Shown piece by piece: positions 1 through 11,438 of a DNA stretch of 64,000 bases. Origin of the DNA: Rotaria sordida. Taxonomy: Eukaryota > Rotifera > Eurotatoria > Philodinida > Philodinidae. Position numbers and translations under genes: made by a program. The notes beneath the pieces are model-generated. The model saw only the letters and a program-made list of their open reading frames with translations, was not told the origin of the DNA and did not search any database. The stretch spans positions 62,001 to 126,000 of the forward strand of contig CAJNOL010000143.1 in the NCBI GenBank assembly GCA_905250125.1, in the 5' to 3' direction. Each line of letters begins with the position of its first letter. Positions within the stretch are counted from its first letter, which is position 1.

Positions 1-24
1 CTGATTTCAATTATCCAATTTTAA

Positions 25-540
25 CCCTTTCAGAATCGGCTTATTTTGAGCAATGACAATAAGAAAAAAGAAGATGAATATAAGTTCATTCATATAATCA
101 TGTAGATAATGAGGAAAAATCCTTGTGATCGTCTCTAAAGAAGATATAGGTCATAACACGAACGTGTAAAAAAAGGCAGCAGAATGTAGAGGCTAGGTGA
201 TGCTGAAGCCTCACATGAATTTGACGCATGTAGGCTTAACCTCACCTAAATTATGAATTTGATACTTATTTGCATGACGGTTTAGCTTTATTCTATCAGA
301 CGAATATTATTTCAGAGCAAAGATTCAAACTTCTAATGTGTTTATTTATATATTGTGATTATAAGCGACGAAACGAGTAGACTTAAACGACTTGAGCCTC
401 ACATGATTTTGAAACACTCCGCTGCCCTGAAGCAGCCGCAACATTTACTTCGAAGAGTCGCGAAAAAAAATTCGAATTCTTACTAGTCAGATCATGTGAA
501 ATTTCAATGACGTTTTAAAACGTCACCGGTCCCGAAAGGG
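25..540. mobile_element. TTAA-flanked non-autonomous element (piggyBac-like MITE)
   Basis: The element starts CCCTTTCAG and ends CCCGAAAGGG, with TTAA directly outside both ends (21-24 and 541-544). A TTAA target duplication with CCC...GGG ends is typical of the piggyBac superfamily. There is no transposase inside. The terminal repeat is short (about 8 bp). The interior is AT-rich and unrecognised. Confidence 0.6.
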
Positions 541-884
541 TTAAGGATCTCTTCTAGTGATCATGAATCTAATCGGAAAATAATCATATGCTTATTTGTA
601 AACAATTTCTCTTTCAAAAAAATCATTTCAAATTTAAACGAAAAACATATATTTATAAATACTTATTTATTTCCAATACGATTTATACAAAAAGTACTTG
701 AAATGAGATTAAGCCGTGCCAAGATACGTTTTTGACTGGGCTTCTCGAGTCTTCAAGAAATTTTCAAGTCCGAAAGCATTCAACTGAGAAATGATGAAAT
801 AACTTGCGAAGCTCACATTTTTTTTCAAAAAACGTGTTTGTGATATTTCAATGATATCTCAATCCTTTGTTGATGAAAGTTATA
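541..884. other. Non-coding stretch
   Basis: AT-rich sequence between two inverted-repeat elements. I see no credible ORF, RNA or repeat in it. Confidence 0.5.
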
Positions 885-1447
885 TAGGGTGTCCGGAAAG
901 TCCTTAGAGTTACAAAAATTTGGATATCTCCATTATGGTTGGACTAAACGAGCTCATTTTTCTAACGAAGATTGAGGCATGTTCACACTCCAAATTCATA
1001 TGGACAAGGGTATTGAGAATCTTTGTTAAGTATCACTATTGACCTCAACAAGAAAATTTTACTGTTTCACAGTTAGGAAAACAAACATTACACAGGATAG
1101 GGCAAAAGACACTTTATTGAAAAGACAATTGACTCTCTTCATTATGGCTTGAGCGAACCAACTGATATTTTTACCCAGGATAGAGGCATATCCACACTCC
1201 AAATCCATACTGACAAAGTTAGTGAGAACCTTTGTTAACTATATGGTTTTTCTTCCTCTCTGTGGAACAGTAAAATTTTCTTGTTGAGGTCAATAGTGAT
1301 ACTTAACAAAGATTCTCAATACTCTTGTCCATATGGATTTGGAGTGTGAACGTGCCTCAATCTTTGTTAAAAAAATGAGCTCGTTTGGTCGAGCCGTAAA
1401 GGAGATACGAAAATTTTCCTAACTCTAAGGACTTTCCGGACACCCTA
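885..1447. mobile_element. Long-TIR MITE, TA target site (mariner-type)
   Basis: The left end TAGGGTGTCCGGAAAGTCC is matched by its reverse complement at the right end, with TA at 883-884 and 1448-1449. The inverted arms run for about 190 bp. A second, diverged copy of the arm (CATTATGGCTTGAGCGAACC onward, 1139-1235) lies in the middle, as if one element had inserted into or duplicated within another. There is no transposase ORF; the short ORFs across it are shadows. Confidence 0.75.
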
Positions 1448-1449
1448 TA

Positions 1450-2321
1450 CAATTTGATTACCAAAATGATCAGTACAAAAAACTCTACAAATTCTATAGG
1501 TTTCGTCCAATTTGAAGACTCTTTTGTAAATCGTGAGAGGCTCCTGGTGGACTCATTCATAGTATTTCAAAACATAAAACCAAACTGATGTATGCAGTAT
1601 TCACAAAAATCCGATAGAATGGTAGCGCTCAGTAAATTTTACACTATGCGATAACTCAATTTAAGTTTACTCGGGACTAATCTGACAGAATAAACCATTT
1701 TTCTGAAAATTTTATTGATCTTTTGAGTGGCCTAAAGTGAAGTTTACCTATTTCATCATTCATTCGTTCATTCAATAAAACCTTAATTTAGTGGTACAAC
1801 GTCTTCGTGTAGAGCTGAGGCTCATAAGTTATGCTATTTATGTCACTTATAATCCCTGAAAGAGGTTATAGATTTTGTTATTTTCGGATTCCTTCTAGTC
1901 TAATGACTGAGGTCTATTTTGGTGAGAGTGTCAGAATTCTCTTCTCAGTTCCTCTCTGAATACTATAAAACAGAAAGAGATGCTGTCAATATAGTGCAGA
2001 AATTTTATACGCTTTAATAGTGCTATGTTGAGGCTGTGAATGAGTGAGAATGGGAATGGATGTCAAACGCTTACAGCCATCAAATGTAAAAGCGATGAAA
2101 CTAATGCAATTATTTTATTTGTTTTCGGAAGAATCAAAGTAATAGCATGGAAATGATACAAAAATCTTGAAATCAATGTAATGATTTTGATTTTTGTGAG
2201 TTTATCAAAGTCATGTGATTTTTTGTGATAAAAAGTTCGAAAAAAATCAGTTAAATGAACTGTTTCTGGTTTTTAAATCCATTGAGAATTGCCATATCAA
2301 GTGTCAGAGATAAATGAATGT
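1450..2321. other. Intergenic stretch
   Basis: AT-rich; no credible gene seen. It includes the 3' flank of the haloperoxidase gene, which is transcribed towards it. Confidence 0.5.
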
Positions 2322-3770
2322 TTAATATAATTTCTTGTAAATGATGGACGCGATTTTATGGGCTGCAATTTGTGCATGACGTTCGTCGAATGGCCAATGA
2401 ACGCCCAGCCAGACTCTAGCATAGTAGTTCTCCATTTCTGCCTGTCTAAACGATTTATATTGTCGTGTTATTGCCGGTCGTATTGTTCCTGTAATTGAAT
2501 CTTTTGTTTGTCCATTGTATTCATCTGATTCAAATGCAAATGATATCTTGTCTGTTCTATAGAAGTGACGAAGAATTTCGAAAGTACCCGATGATGCTGC
2601 TACATGGCCTGATGTATATGAAGGATGGGCTGGAGTAAAATTATCACCATTACCATCTGCAGGCGCTCCCAATGGTAACCATTTGGGATCTGCCGGAGTA
2701 CATCGTCCTCCCTGACGAATAGCGACAATAGGACGCCAGAAATCATAGTAATACTTCGTGTCGAATGTACTGATAAGCGCATCTGCTATTGCATAGTTGA
2801 CCAATGCAAATAAGCGTGCATTTTCTACCAATGTATTGTTCATCTGAATAGCAATCACTCGGGCCACTTGGTTGCAGAGACGTGGAGCAGGTCCAATTTT
2901 TGGCCCACTATCATAACCCCAAAACTGAGCGATTAGTGTCTGCTCAGGAGTTCGGATCTTACTGAACCTTGATCCAATCGATTTCAATTCATTATAAGCT
3001 TTGATATATTTGCGTGAGCATAAAAATTTCAGACGCGAAGAAGGTGAGTCGCCGACAATTTTTGCAGCACGAAACCGTGCTACAGAATCTAATACAAATG
3101 GCTTGACACTACCCCAGTGAGGAGTGGTATATCTCTGTGTTGGATGAGTTGGGTCTACTATATGGTAACCCGGTTTCATATTTGGTATGTAAGTTCCATT
3201 TGCTTTACTTCCATCGTTTTCTCTTTCCTTCAGAATTGTGCGTGCTATCTTCTGTCCAATGATAATGCCCGTATCAATTGCATTCGTTCTTGGGGCGGTT
3301 TTTTGAATTCTTTTCAAATAGGCTGTACGGATCGCATCGAACATCATCCTCTGTTTCGAATACAAAGCACACAATGTTTGATGCGCGGCTTCTATAATAG
3401 CTACTTTCATAGTTAGCTCTTTCGGAACATGTTTCGTACTCGGTAGATCCTTTAGTATGAATACTGATTTGGAACACTGATTAAAGACAAGCATTGCCTC
3501 ACACATGGCACCATGAATTATCGCGATAGCGCGTGATACAAATGGAGGACCGCCTTGCTCCGGACTCGAAGTCACATCAGGATCGTGATCATTGGCAATA
3601 GCTTGTATACAAACCAGATTCCAATCGAGAACTGGATCCATTGATTTCGATGGTATCTTTTTGAGAAGCATACCGGTAGTAGATTTTAAGGTATCACCTT
3701 GGACAGGGGCTTGATTCATTATTAGTAAGTGTAGAAGCACGATCATAATTAGTTTTTCGACGAGATCCAT
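2322..3770 (-). CDS. Vanadium-dependent haloperoxidase / PAP2-like phosphatase family protein
   Basis: An intronless ORF of 482 aa with a hydrophobic N-terminus (residues 1-25, likely signal peptide). The C-terminal half carries the vanadate/phosphate-binding triad of the PAP2/haloperoxidase superfamily: KYYYDFWRP (K339, R346), PSYTSGH (S387, G388, H389) and ARVWLGVHWPFD (R452, H458). Enzymes of this fold either oxidise halides with hydrogen peroxide using bound vanadate or hydrolyse phosphate esters; the sequence alone does not decide which. The spacing and the WLGVHW context resemble bacterial and fungal vanadium haloperoxidase-like proteins more than animal lipid phosphatases, which are multi-pass membrane enzymes. 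Lack of introns and bacterial-type similarity suggest horizontal origin, which is inference. A long inverted-repeat element lies just upstream. The ORF is open over its full length, so it is probably functional and secreted. Confidence 0.85.
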   Translation of the reverse strand: MDLVEKLIMIVLLHLLIMNQAPVQGDTLKSTTGMLLKKIPSKSMDPVLDWNLVCIQAIANDHDPDVTSSPEQGGPPFVSRAIAIIHGAMCEAMLVFNQCSKSVFILKDLPSTKHVPKELTMKVAIIEAAHQTLCALYSKQRMMFDAIRTAYLKRIQKTAPRTNAIDTGIIIGQKIARTILKERENDGSKANGTYIPNMKPGYHIVDPTHPTQRYTTPHWGSVKPFVLDSVARFRAAKIVGDSPSSRLKFLCSRKYIKAYNELKSIGSRFSKIRTPEQTLIAQFWGYDSGPKIGPAPRLCNQVARVIAIQMNNTLVENARLFALVNYAIADALISTFDTKYYYDFWRPIVAIRQGGRCTPADPKWLPLGAPADGNGDNFTPAHPSYTSGHVAASSGTFEILRHFYRTDKISFAFESDEYNGQTKDSITGTIRPAITRQYKSFRQAEMENYYARVWLGVHWPFDERHAQIAAHKIASIIYKKLY

Positions 3771-3822
3771 CCTATATTACAAGTTATAACATACAGCGAA
3801 TACTACTTTTCATTGTCTATGC

Positions 3823-4448
3823 ATGGTGTCGCATAAATAACTAGGCAATAAGGCATTTAAATATCTCCACTACGTTACCGTCTGAAGAGCTCATTTTTCC
3901 TCAAATGATGGAGCGCTTCTTGAAGTTTTTATCGTTATCAATGAATCTCACAAATAATGTACAAACGTATCATGTCTGACCAAGATAAAATAATTTCAAT
4001 CTTCTTTTTTTTTCAAAAAAAGCTTTATTTTAAAATATGTTCAGTTTTTGAGATTTTTGTAGATTTTCAATCATTGGCATCATGCAATGCCGTTTATTGA
4101 TTTTTTCCAGTTATTTTGCTGAACTTGACATTAGTGGACTTATCCTGTTAGAATATTTTGGCTAAAACCAATGAAACGGCAGTGTATGATGCCAATGATT
4201 GAAAAAATAAAAAAATCTCAAAGATTGAAAATATTTTAAAATAAAGCTTTGTAGAAAAAAGAGGAAAATTGAGATCATTTCATCTTGTTCAAACATGATG
4301 CATTTGTACATTATTTGTGAGGTTCATTAATAATCATAAAAACTTCAAGAATCGTTATATCATTAGAGGACAAATGAGCTCTTCAGACTGTAACGCAGTA
4401 GAGATATTTAAATGCCTTATTGCCTAGTTATTTATGAAACATCCTATA
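3823..4448. mobile_element. Long inverted-repeat MITE
   Basis: The sequence from about 3823 (GGTGTCGCATAAATAACTAG) is repeated inverted to about 4448. The arms cover almost the whole 620 bp, so the single strand would fold into one long hairpin. The subterminal ATATCTCC and GAGCTCATTTTTC blocks are shared with other elements here. Exact ends and target duplication are not clear. It lies within 60 bp of the haloperoxidase start codon, in its likely promoter region. Confidence 0.7.
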
Positions 4449-7400
4449 TATAGGATATCTCAAAAACACAGAAAATGTCGGCTACTTGTCTGTGTGAATG
4501 TTTATCTCATTTTTAAGAAGTAATGTTGTTGATGTGTTGATTATATGCTTATGTAGGCATAGGTAGCTAGTATGTCTTCTTACTATCAATTTGTTTTGTC
4601 TGTTATTCTATCTGTGAAAATTATGATAAGAACGAAAAACTCACTATCCCAAAATTATAGGACACCATATCAAAAGATTGAGGTGTATAAGGTCCTACTT
4701 GAAACAAGAATAGGAGATTTGGGACAAGTTGCTGGACGAATCCAGGGCAGACATACTTTTTAGGGTACCGGAATTCTATGGGGAACAAATGGAAAAAGTC
4801 ACTTTTTGGGCGATCCATTTGAGTTAGGGAGAATCTGATTATACCAATCGATAGAACTCATCGAGTTCCACTTGATTTGTCAAATTAAATCTTTTTGTTT
4901 TTTTTACTTATGTTTGTTCAATCAGCAAATCTAATGGTACGAATCAATTTATGAAATTATATCGTTTTTTCAATTTAGATTTATTCAAGGAACACATCTA
5001 GTGGTAAAAACATAGTTTTAAAACTAACTCTTTTTTTCGTTTACATTTATGCGAAAAATAGATGTAGTGGCAAGAATATATTTAAAATTATTTTATTTTT
5101 TACATTTAAGATTAGCAAATAGCAGATCACTGAAAAAGATGCGTAGAATTGTAAACTCGTAAAGGATTTATGAAACTACAACGTTTGATGAACTCTTTTT
5201 TTTACACTATGTGAAATTTTCATATACCCTGTTAAATGAATTTCTGAAAGAGTATTTGATTTTCATAAACGCTTATAACCGTATATGAAAACAAAATACG
5301 ATTTTATAAACGCTTAGGAAGGAAATATGGAATGGTTGACTGTTTACATAAATCCTCGTAAAGGTTTATGGATGTGCAATGAATAAAAACCCTTTAAGAG
5401 TTTATGTTTCTACTCTTTTTTTCTACAATGTAGTCTGACTGGTAAATATTCTTCCGACTAGTAAATACACCAGTCCACCAACAGACAGACCAATCTGAAA
5501 TCTGCACTGGTATCAATCCATCTCGAATCTGAAGCACAACTCTTTCAAAATATAATGGTATATGGCGGCGGAAACAATATCCGAACACGCTACACGTCCC
5601 TATCTGTTAGGTTTTCATGGCAGCGATGGCGTATCATCAAAGCATAGAATACTCACTAAAAGGAATCCTAAAGCCATGGCAGTTGTATCGCATTGCCATT
5701 TTGGTTTCTAGCACATGAAACGTAGTAAATTTAAAATTTATCAATACCTTATTCCATTTGATGGATATACAAACAGATGGGAGCGGCATTTTGATTTCAA
5801 CGATTCTTTTACTAAGGTTACTAAAAGTATCATTGCATAATTGGAAATATGCTATTTCTCTTTCTGAAATTGATCATCGTGTTCCATTTCAACATACACG
5901 TATTCAAGTTTTCTTCTACCATTAGCAAAACGCTTTCGATTAACGTAGAAACTAACTTTGTGAATATACAAATGGTAGCGAATAACAGACAAACTCTGCG
6001 AACAATACGAACTTTAGATATATTGAAATGAGCGTCTTGTATGATGACCTACCGGTTCATGCTCTTTTCATCATATTCTCATAGTGTTTTCTAGAGCGGG
6101 TAGACTACTTGCAAGTGATACAATAGTAAGATTACTGAGTGCTTATAATTTCTCGTTATGACCGAGCAATACCTGGGACAATCCTAGAAGTTAAATCAGT
6201 TCAAGGGTAATACCCACTCTGAAGATTCCTTGGCCTGCCTGCTTTATTCATATATATTTTCAAATTAACAGGTGAGTCAGGATAAATTACCCGTCGTTAT
6301 TTTCTCCATATTCTTGGCGCCAACGGTGGTACACTTCGACGCCAAACGTAGGCTAAAATGTCCCTTCTAGTCTAATTAGCTTAGCACATCTGCCCGGATA
6401 ACAGAAGATGTACGATTCGAATTTCAAGCAGGTTCCCTTTTTCTTCATTCTATCCATTTATATATTTCCTTATGCCGGAACCTGTTATCACTTACATTTG
6501 ATGTTTACATAACAGAAAAGATCAACACAGATATAAAAAGAAAAACTTGTCATAATAATACTATGAGGATATATTAATAATAACTTTCAAAGTGTTTTTA
6601 TTGATACTGGTTCGCGTTTCTTGCTGGTATTGAAGCATCATGTAAAAGATTTTGCGTAGAGCATTTACTTTTCAAAGAATTAGTTCTTGTCTTCTACGCT
6701 TTATTTTACTATTCGACACATAAACTATTCGAAGTAGAACTATTTCAGAATGTGTCTAGCCTCGTATAAAATCATTTAGTGGAATTTGTGCAAAACAAAA
6801 CCTTGCTCCAGGAAAAAATACTAGGATAAGTTGCCAGTATTTTTTTCAAAAACTGGAAAAATCCGTTGAAATAGGCAAATATTTTTCGAAAATTCATAAA
6901 AAGTAGCATTTATTTAACTCTATAGACTTTTAATCGAAGGGTCTTGATGCACAATCATAGAGTACAGCTTTCAAAGCTCAACAACAATGCTTGCTTAGTT
7001 TGCCCCTATGGTTTGATGCTATGAAAACTCAAAAAGATACCGAGCAAAAAGTTAGGGGATCATTTATGCTGGGGCATCGTTATTTTCTAGTACTATGAGT
7101 ATGCTATGAAATCACAGGAAAATTAAACCGCTTTGCACTTATGATCGTTCGGTGTGCCTGAAAAATAAACAATAACATTTCAGAGCTAGAGGTATTTCAA
7201 CTTCCTCAAAACCAAGTTGAAGAGAAGCCCTTCCACGAAAATTTTCTGCAGCATTTGTTTTCTGTACAGCATCACATCTAATTTTTACCGAGGTCGAACC
7301 TCTTCGAGTGCTAAAAGAATACAATTTTGAACGTTTTTTTTCTACGTTGGAACTCACAAAACGTATTGACAATTCTTACTACGGACGCTTGGTGAGAAGA

Positions 7401-8090
7401 GTGATATTACAATAATTAATGTCTGCTATTGATTTCCTACAAAACTTCCCAAGATTTTTGTTGGTAGGAAAAAAATTATGGTGATACAAAAACAATACTA
7501 CACAAGCTTACGTTAATGGTATGACGTAAGGATAGAAAAATCTGCTGTATACTGGTAATGAAAAAGGTCTTCTGAAGAGGATATAATTTCAGAAAAACTT
7601 ACGTTTACACAGTGTATTCTTGCGAAATCTTCCGTGCTGACGAGCAGAGTAATGGTGTAATGAAACAAAGTTATTCTATGCAAAAAAATGAAAGTATTAT
7701 GTTGTTTATATAGATATTAGAAAAAAATAAGTTTGGCTTGTGTGCATTCATCCATATACGTAAAATAGCACATAATCATATATTATTGAGATACCTTATT
7801 TTTTTTTATACCTATATTATTGTTCTTTTGCTTATTTTATCACCTACCACTCGAATGGCTTAACTGACGGAGCAAGAGGGACAATAAATCGAAGGTTGGG
7901 AAAAATGTACACTATACCATGGCTTAATTTGTTTTTTATCCATTATTGTACAAGATAGATAAGATATTAAGGCTTCACAAGCAATAGTATGCTGGTCAAT
8001 ACCGTTAATCCTGTTTAAACCAAGCTTCAAACGCTCCTTCCACATATGAGAGAAGATATTAGTTTTTAACATTACTTCTGAAAGCATTTC
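4449..8090. other. Long AT-rich stretch without a recognisable gene
   Basis: Only short, unsupported ORFs (up to 77 codons) with no recognisable domains. Two minus-strand ORFs (7139-7372 and 7860-8087) are open but match nothing I know and lack splice or promoter support. A tRNA-like relic is listed separately. Confidence 0.5.
6361..6436 (+). pseudogene. Possible tRNA(Arg)-like relic
   Basis: Elements in tRNA order are visible: a D-loop-like CTAATTAGCTTAG, an anticodon-arm-like ATCTGCCCGGATAACAGAAG and a degenerate B-box CGATTCGAATTT. The order and the CCGGAT-CAGAAGAT run recall metazoan tRNA-Arg(CCG). The acceptor stem does not pair, the T stem is mismatched and the anticodon stem is imperfect, so it is not a functional tRNA as it stands. 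It could be a tRNA pseudogene or a SINE-head remnant. Confidence 0.25.
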
Positions 8091-9340
8091 GTGCCCATGT
8101 CCATGTTCTCTTCAAAGATCGAGGCTTGGATGCAGTCTCGACCTCAGTATCAATATTAGTTCTCTTTCAGAATCGTTCGCGATCCCAATATCGACCCAGA
8201 TCTCAGTTTCAATATCTGTTTCGGCCACCATCTTCGTTCAAGTTCCTGTCTCCGTCGTCGTGTATATCCTTGTTCTGATTATAATTCCTATTTCAATCGT
8301 GATTTTCGTTTATGTCGCAGTACAAATCGTCATGTTGCTACCAATTTCAGTGATTACTTAGCTGCAGACGCGACTTACACTCCTAGTCACCTAGTCGGTT
8401 ACATTATCGACTTCAGATCTAATGCCAAGGTCCATCTGGCAGGCTGTGTGTGATGTGAGCTCTGCCAAGCCTAACCTCTCATTCGGAGTTCACTTCCTAT
8501 CTTGTATCCATCCCGGAGTTTTTCACAGATCGGTACTCGCCTTCGTTACAGTTGCGGGCGATTACTGTCCTCGGCTTGGGTTGCGGCTTTAGACTGCACT
8601 CAAAATTTGGCCGCCTTCTCAATTATAGTGTCAGCTTCGAACCTGACCGTAGTGCTCGTAGCAAACGTGTTTCGGGATGGCTACTCTGATTAGGCTCGGG
8701 TATAGTCCGAGCTTCAGACCTGCACTCAATATCTCTCCAAGTTTCTGTAAAAATCGTGGAAGTCGCATACGATTCTTCTATACTCGACTTCTGTCTTAGC
8801 ATGCATCTCGATTGTAGATTTCATCCCGACGATGACCTCATCTCCATAATAGTTTGGGCTTCAGATCCGATTCGGAAGCCCATTCAATATTCACTAAACG
8901 TGCTCGTCTTAATTTCAGTCGACGTCGCATGACGATCCTCAGATGGCATCCGAAGATTGCCCGCTTTCTCTATTACAGTGTCAAATTTTCATTAAAAGTC
9001 CCAGAAGCAATGCAGGTTTCAGTTTCAGTCAATTCACCGATCTCAGCTTGCGTCTCAGATGAATATTTGATTCCCATCGCCAATTCATTCCCAGTTTCAG
9101 TTTCGGTTGCACTATTTGCCTCAGCTTCAATCTCTGCTTCAAAGAGAACTCAGAGGCCCGATCGCATTCTTAGCTGTAGTGTCGACTGCGGTACGATCCT
9201 AGTGTCCATTTCAGTGACGGTTTGGGACATGGATTCTTATCTTCTCCTGGTATCCTACCGAAAATCAGATTCGGTCAGTGTCAGTTTCATGTGGTGTAGG
9301 AAGAATCCATATTCACATTCAGTAATAATCGGCAAGTCGA
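8090..9340. repeat. Degenerate TCAGTTTC/TCTCAGTT-type repeat tract
   Basis: This 1.25-kb tract is less AT-rich than its surroundings and is full of diverged hexamer-like words (TTTCAGTTTCAGTC, ATCTCAGTTTCAATAT, GTCTCAGATG). Its composition breaks sharply at both sides. A 177-codon plus-strand ORF (8854-9387) rich in Val-Ser dipeptides is most likely produced by the short repeat period. An old decayed satellite or microsatellite is the simplest reading. Confidence 0.45.
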
Positions 9341-10080
9341 ATCTAAATCATCATTGTTTTTTAAATTTTTTGTCCATTAGTCTATAATAAGAATAGAATC
9401 GATAGCTTAGAGAAATATAAACAATATGACCAAAAATAGGGCAAAAGTTCCTGAGCTTTTATTTACGGTTGCAGAAAAATATGTTACTTTATGATATGCT
9501 AAAAGCTCATCCTCCATTGAAATTCGTTCTAATGCTCAGAATGTGAAAATATTTAATATAGAAAATAGTGTATTTATTTTCTGTAATTGTTTAGCAACAA
9601 TTGATGTAACTTTATTCCATCAGTATATTTTTTTTTGATTGTTTATATAATAAAAATCAAAGGAAGAACAATTAATGCTTGAGAATATTTTTTTGAAAAT
9701 ATTATTCAATTATTCCGTTTTCAACCAATCAATTCAATACCAACAAGTCAAAAGCAAATTAATGAAAACCGAAAATTGCAACATGATGTTAATGGTCATC
9801 ATCAACGATATAAACATTCATAATGATTAGTACAAAAAACTGCATAACTCTTTACTTATTGGTTAGGTTGACTAAAGCCACATATCTAAAGATTGAAAAT
9901 ATAGTATTCTATTGATCTTTATCAAAAAGACGTTCCACCATTTATCGATATATTTCAAAAGCTACACAATAAAAGAAGAGTTGTGAACACACAAAAGAAA
10001 TAAGATACAATACTGTTTGGAGTACATATAATTCTTTAGTTTTGACTTTTTCTATTTCTTGACTGTTTTATGACATCATA
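9341..10080. other. AT-rich intergenic stretch
   Basis: No gene or structured repeat seen. Confidence 0.45.
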
Positions 10081-10979
10081 AAGGGTGTCTCAGAAGTTCT
10101 GTTACAATTTTGAAATTCATCGTTCTCGCGTTCAATAAAAGCAAACTTTTTGAAACTTTGGCAGATTATTGTACATATCAAGTACTACGTAACTACAAAG
10201 TTTGAGGTCTATAGCTTTTACTATGGATGAGAGCCAGTAACAAGATTGTCATGTACTAATTTTTAATTTTTCTGATTATATTGATGTTCGCGTCATTGAT
10301 TAATATCTTGATGATTTACCAATTTTAATCATGCTGATATCTCATCGATCATTTATTGACACAATGAAACACTAAATTCATTGCATTCCTTTTTAATGTT
10401 GTTTTCTAAATGTTCAATATCAGTATTCTTGCCATTGTAATTTCTCTTATAATACTGTTAAGGAAGTTTTAATCCATCGCATTCAATCGAAAAGTCGCAC
10501 TGCTAACTAGTCGACCTTTGGCCTATCGAAAACGTTTGCGTGCATTAATAGAGAAATCACAGTGGCAAGAATACTAATATTGAACACTTGGAAAACAACA
10601 ATAAAAAGGAATGCAATAAATTTAGTGTTTCATTATGTCAATCAATAATTGATAAAATATCAGCATGATTAAAATTAGTAAATCATCAAGATGTTAATCA
10701 ATGACGCGAACATCAATACCCATTATTGTGCGTTTCTTTCTATTTTCATTGTTTGTATTTCTTTTTAATAATAATAAAGCTGATCAGAAAAATTGAAAAA
10801 TTAGTGCATGATAATCTTGTTACTAGCTCTCATCCATAGTAAAAGCTATAGACCTCAAACTTTGTAGTTATGTAGTACTTGATATGTACAATAATCTGCC
10901 AAAGTTTCAAAAAGTTTGCTTTTATTGAACGCGAGAACGATGAATTTCAAAATTGTAACAGAACTTCTGGGACACCCTT
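10081..10979. mobile_element. 900-bp full-length inverted-repeat element, TA target site
   Basis: The end AAGGGTGTCTCAGAAGTTCT at 10081 is mirrored by AGAACTTCTGGGACACCCTT at 10979, with TA outside both ends. The arms extend through most of the element (for example TTGATGTTCGCGTCATTGAT and its complement), giving a near-complete foldback. There is no transposase. The termini match mariner-type MITEs. Confidence 0.75.
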
Positions 10980-11438
10980 TATACATATGAAAACAAAATT
11001 CAACGATTATCAAAAAAAACTTCTCAAGAAGTGGTTGAATGCTCATGGATTTATCCATATAGAATATTGATGCAATTATCAAATAAATGCTGTATTGACA
11101 AGAATGTTTGTAAAAATGATAATTAACAAGGAAAAGAAAAGAAAGAAACAGTAACAAAATATGAGTTTACCATATTTATTCGACGAAAATACAAAAGAAT
11201 AAAGCAAATTCTGACATATTTTAGATTTTTTTTCAACAATTATTGTAATGTATTAATGTACAACGTTTATAAGATAAAGAATAATTATTCGCTAGTTAAA
11301 ATATTTTTTATAATTCGATAATGAATAATAGTTAATAATGTGATCGTTATCTTCAATAACAGGAAAATGGAAAATAAAAATATACAAAGACCAATGATAA
11401 GTGTGTAATAAACATTTGGTACGTCCTCAAGAAAAAAT

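Noticed and set aside
10855..11157. 100-codon minus-strand ORF
   Set aside because: It runs through the right arm of the 900-bp inverted-repeat element and reflects its sequence.
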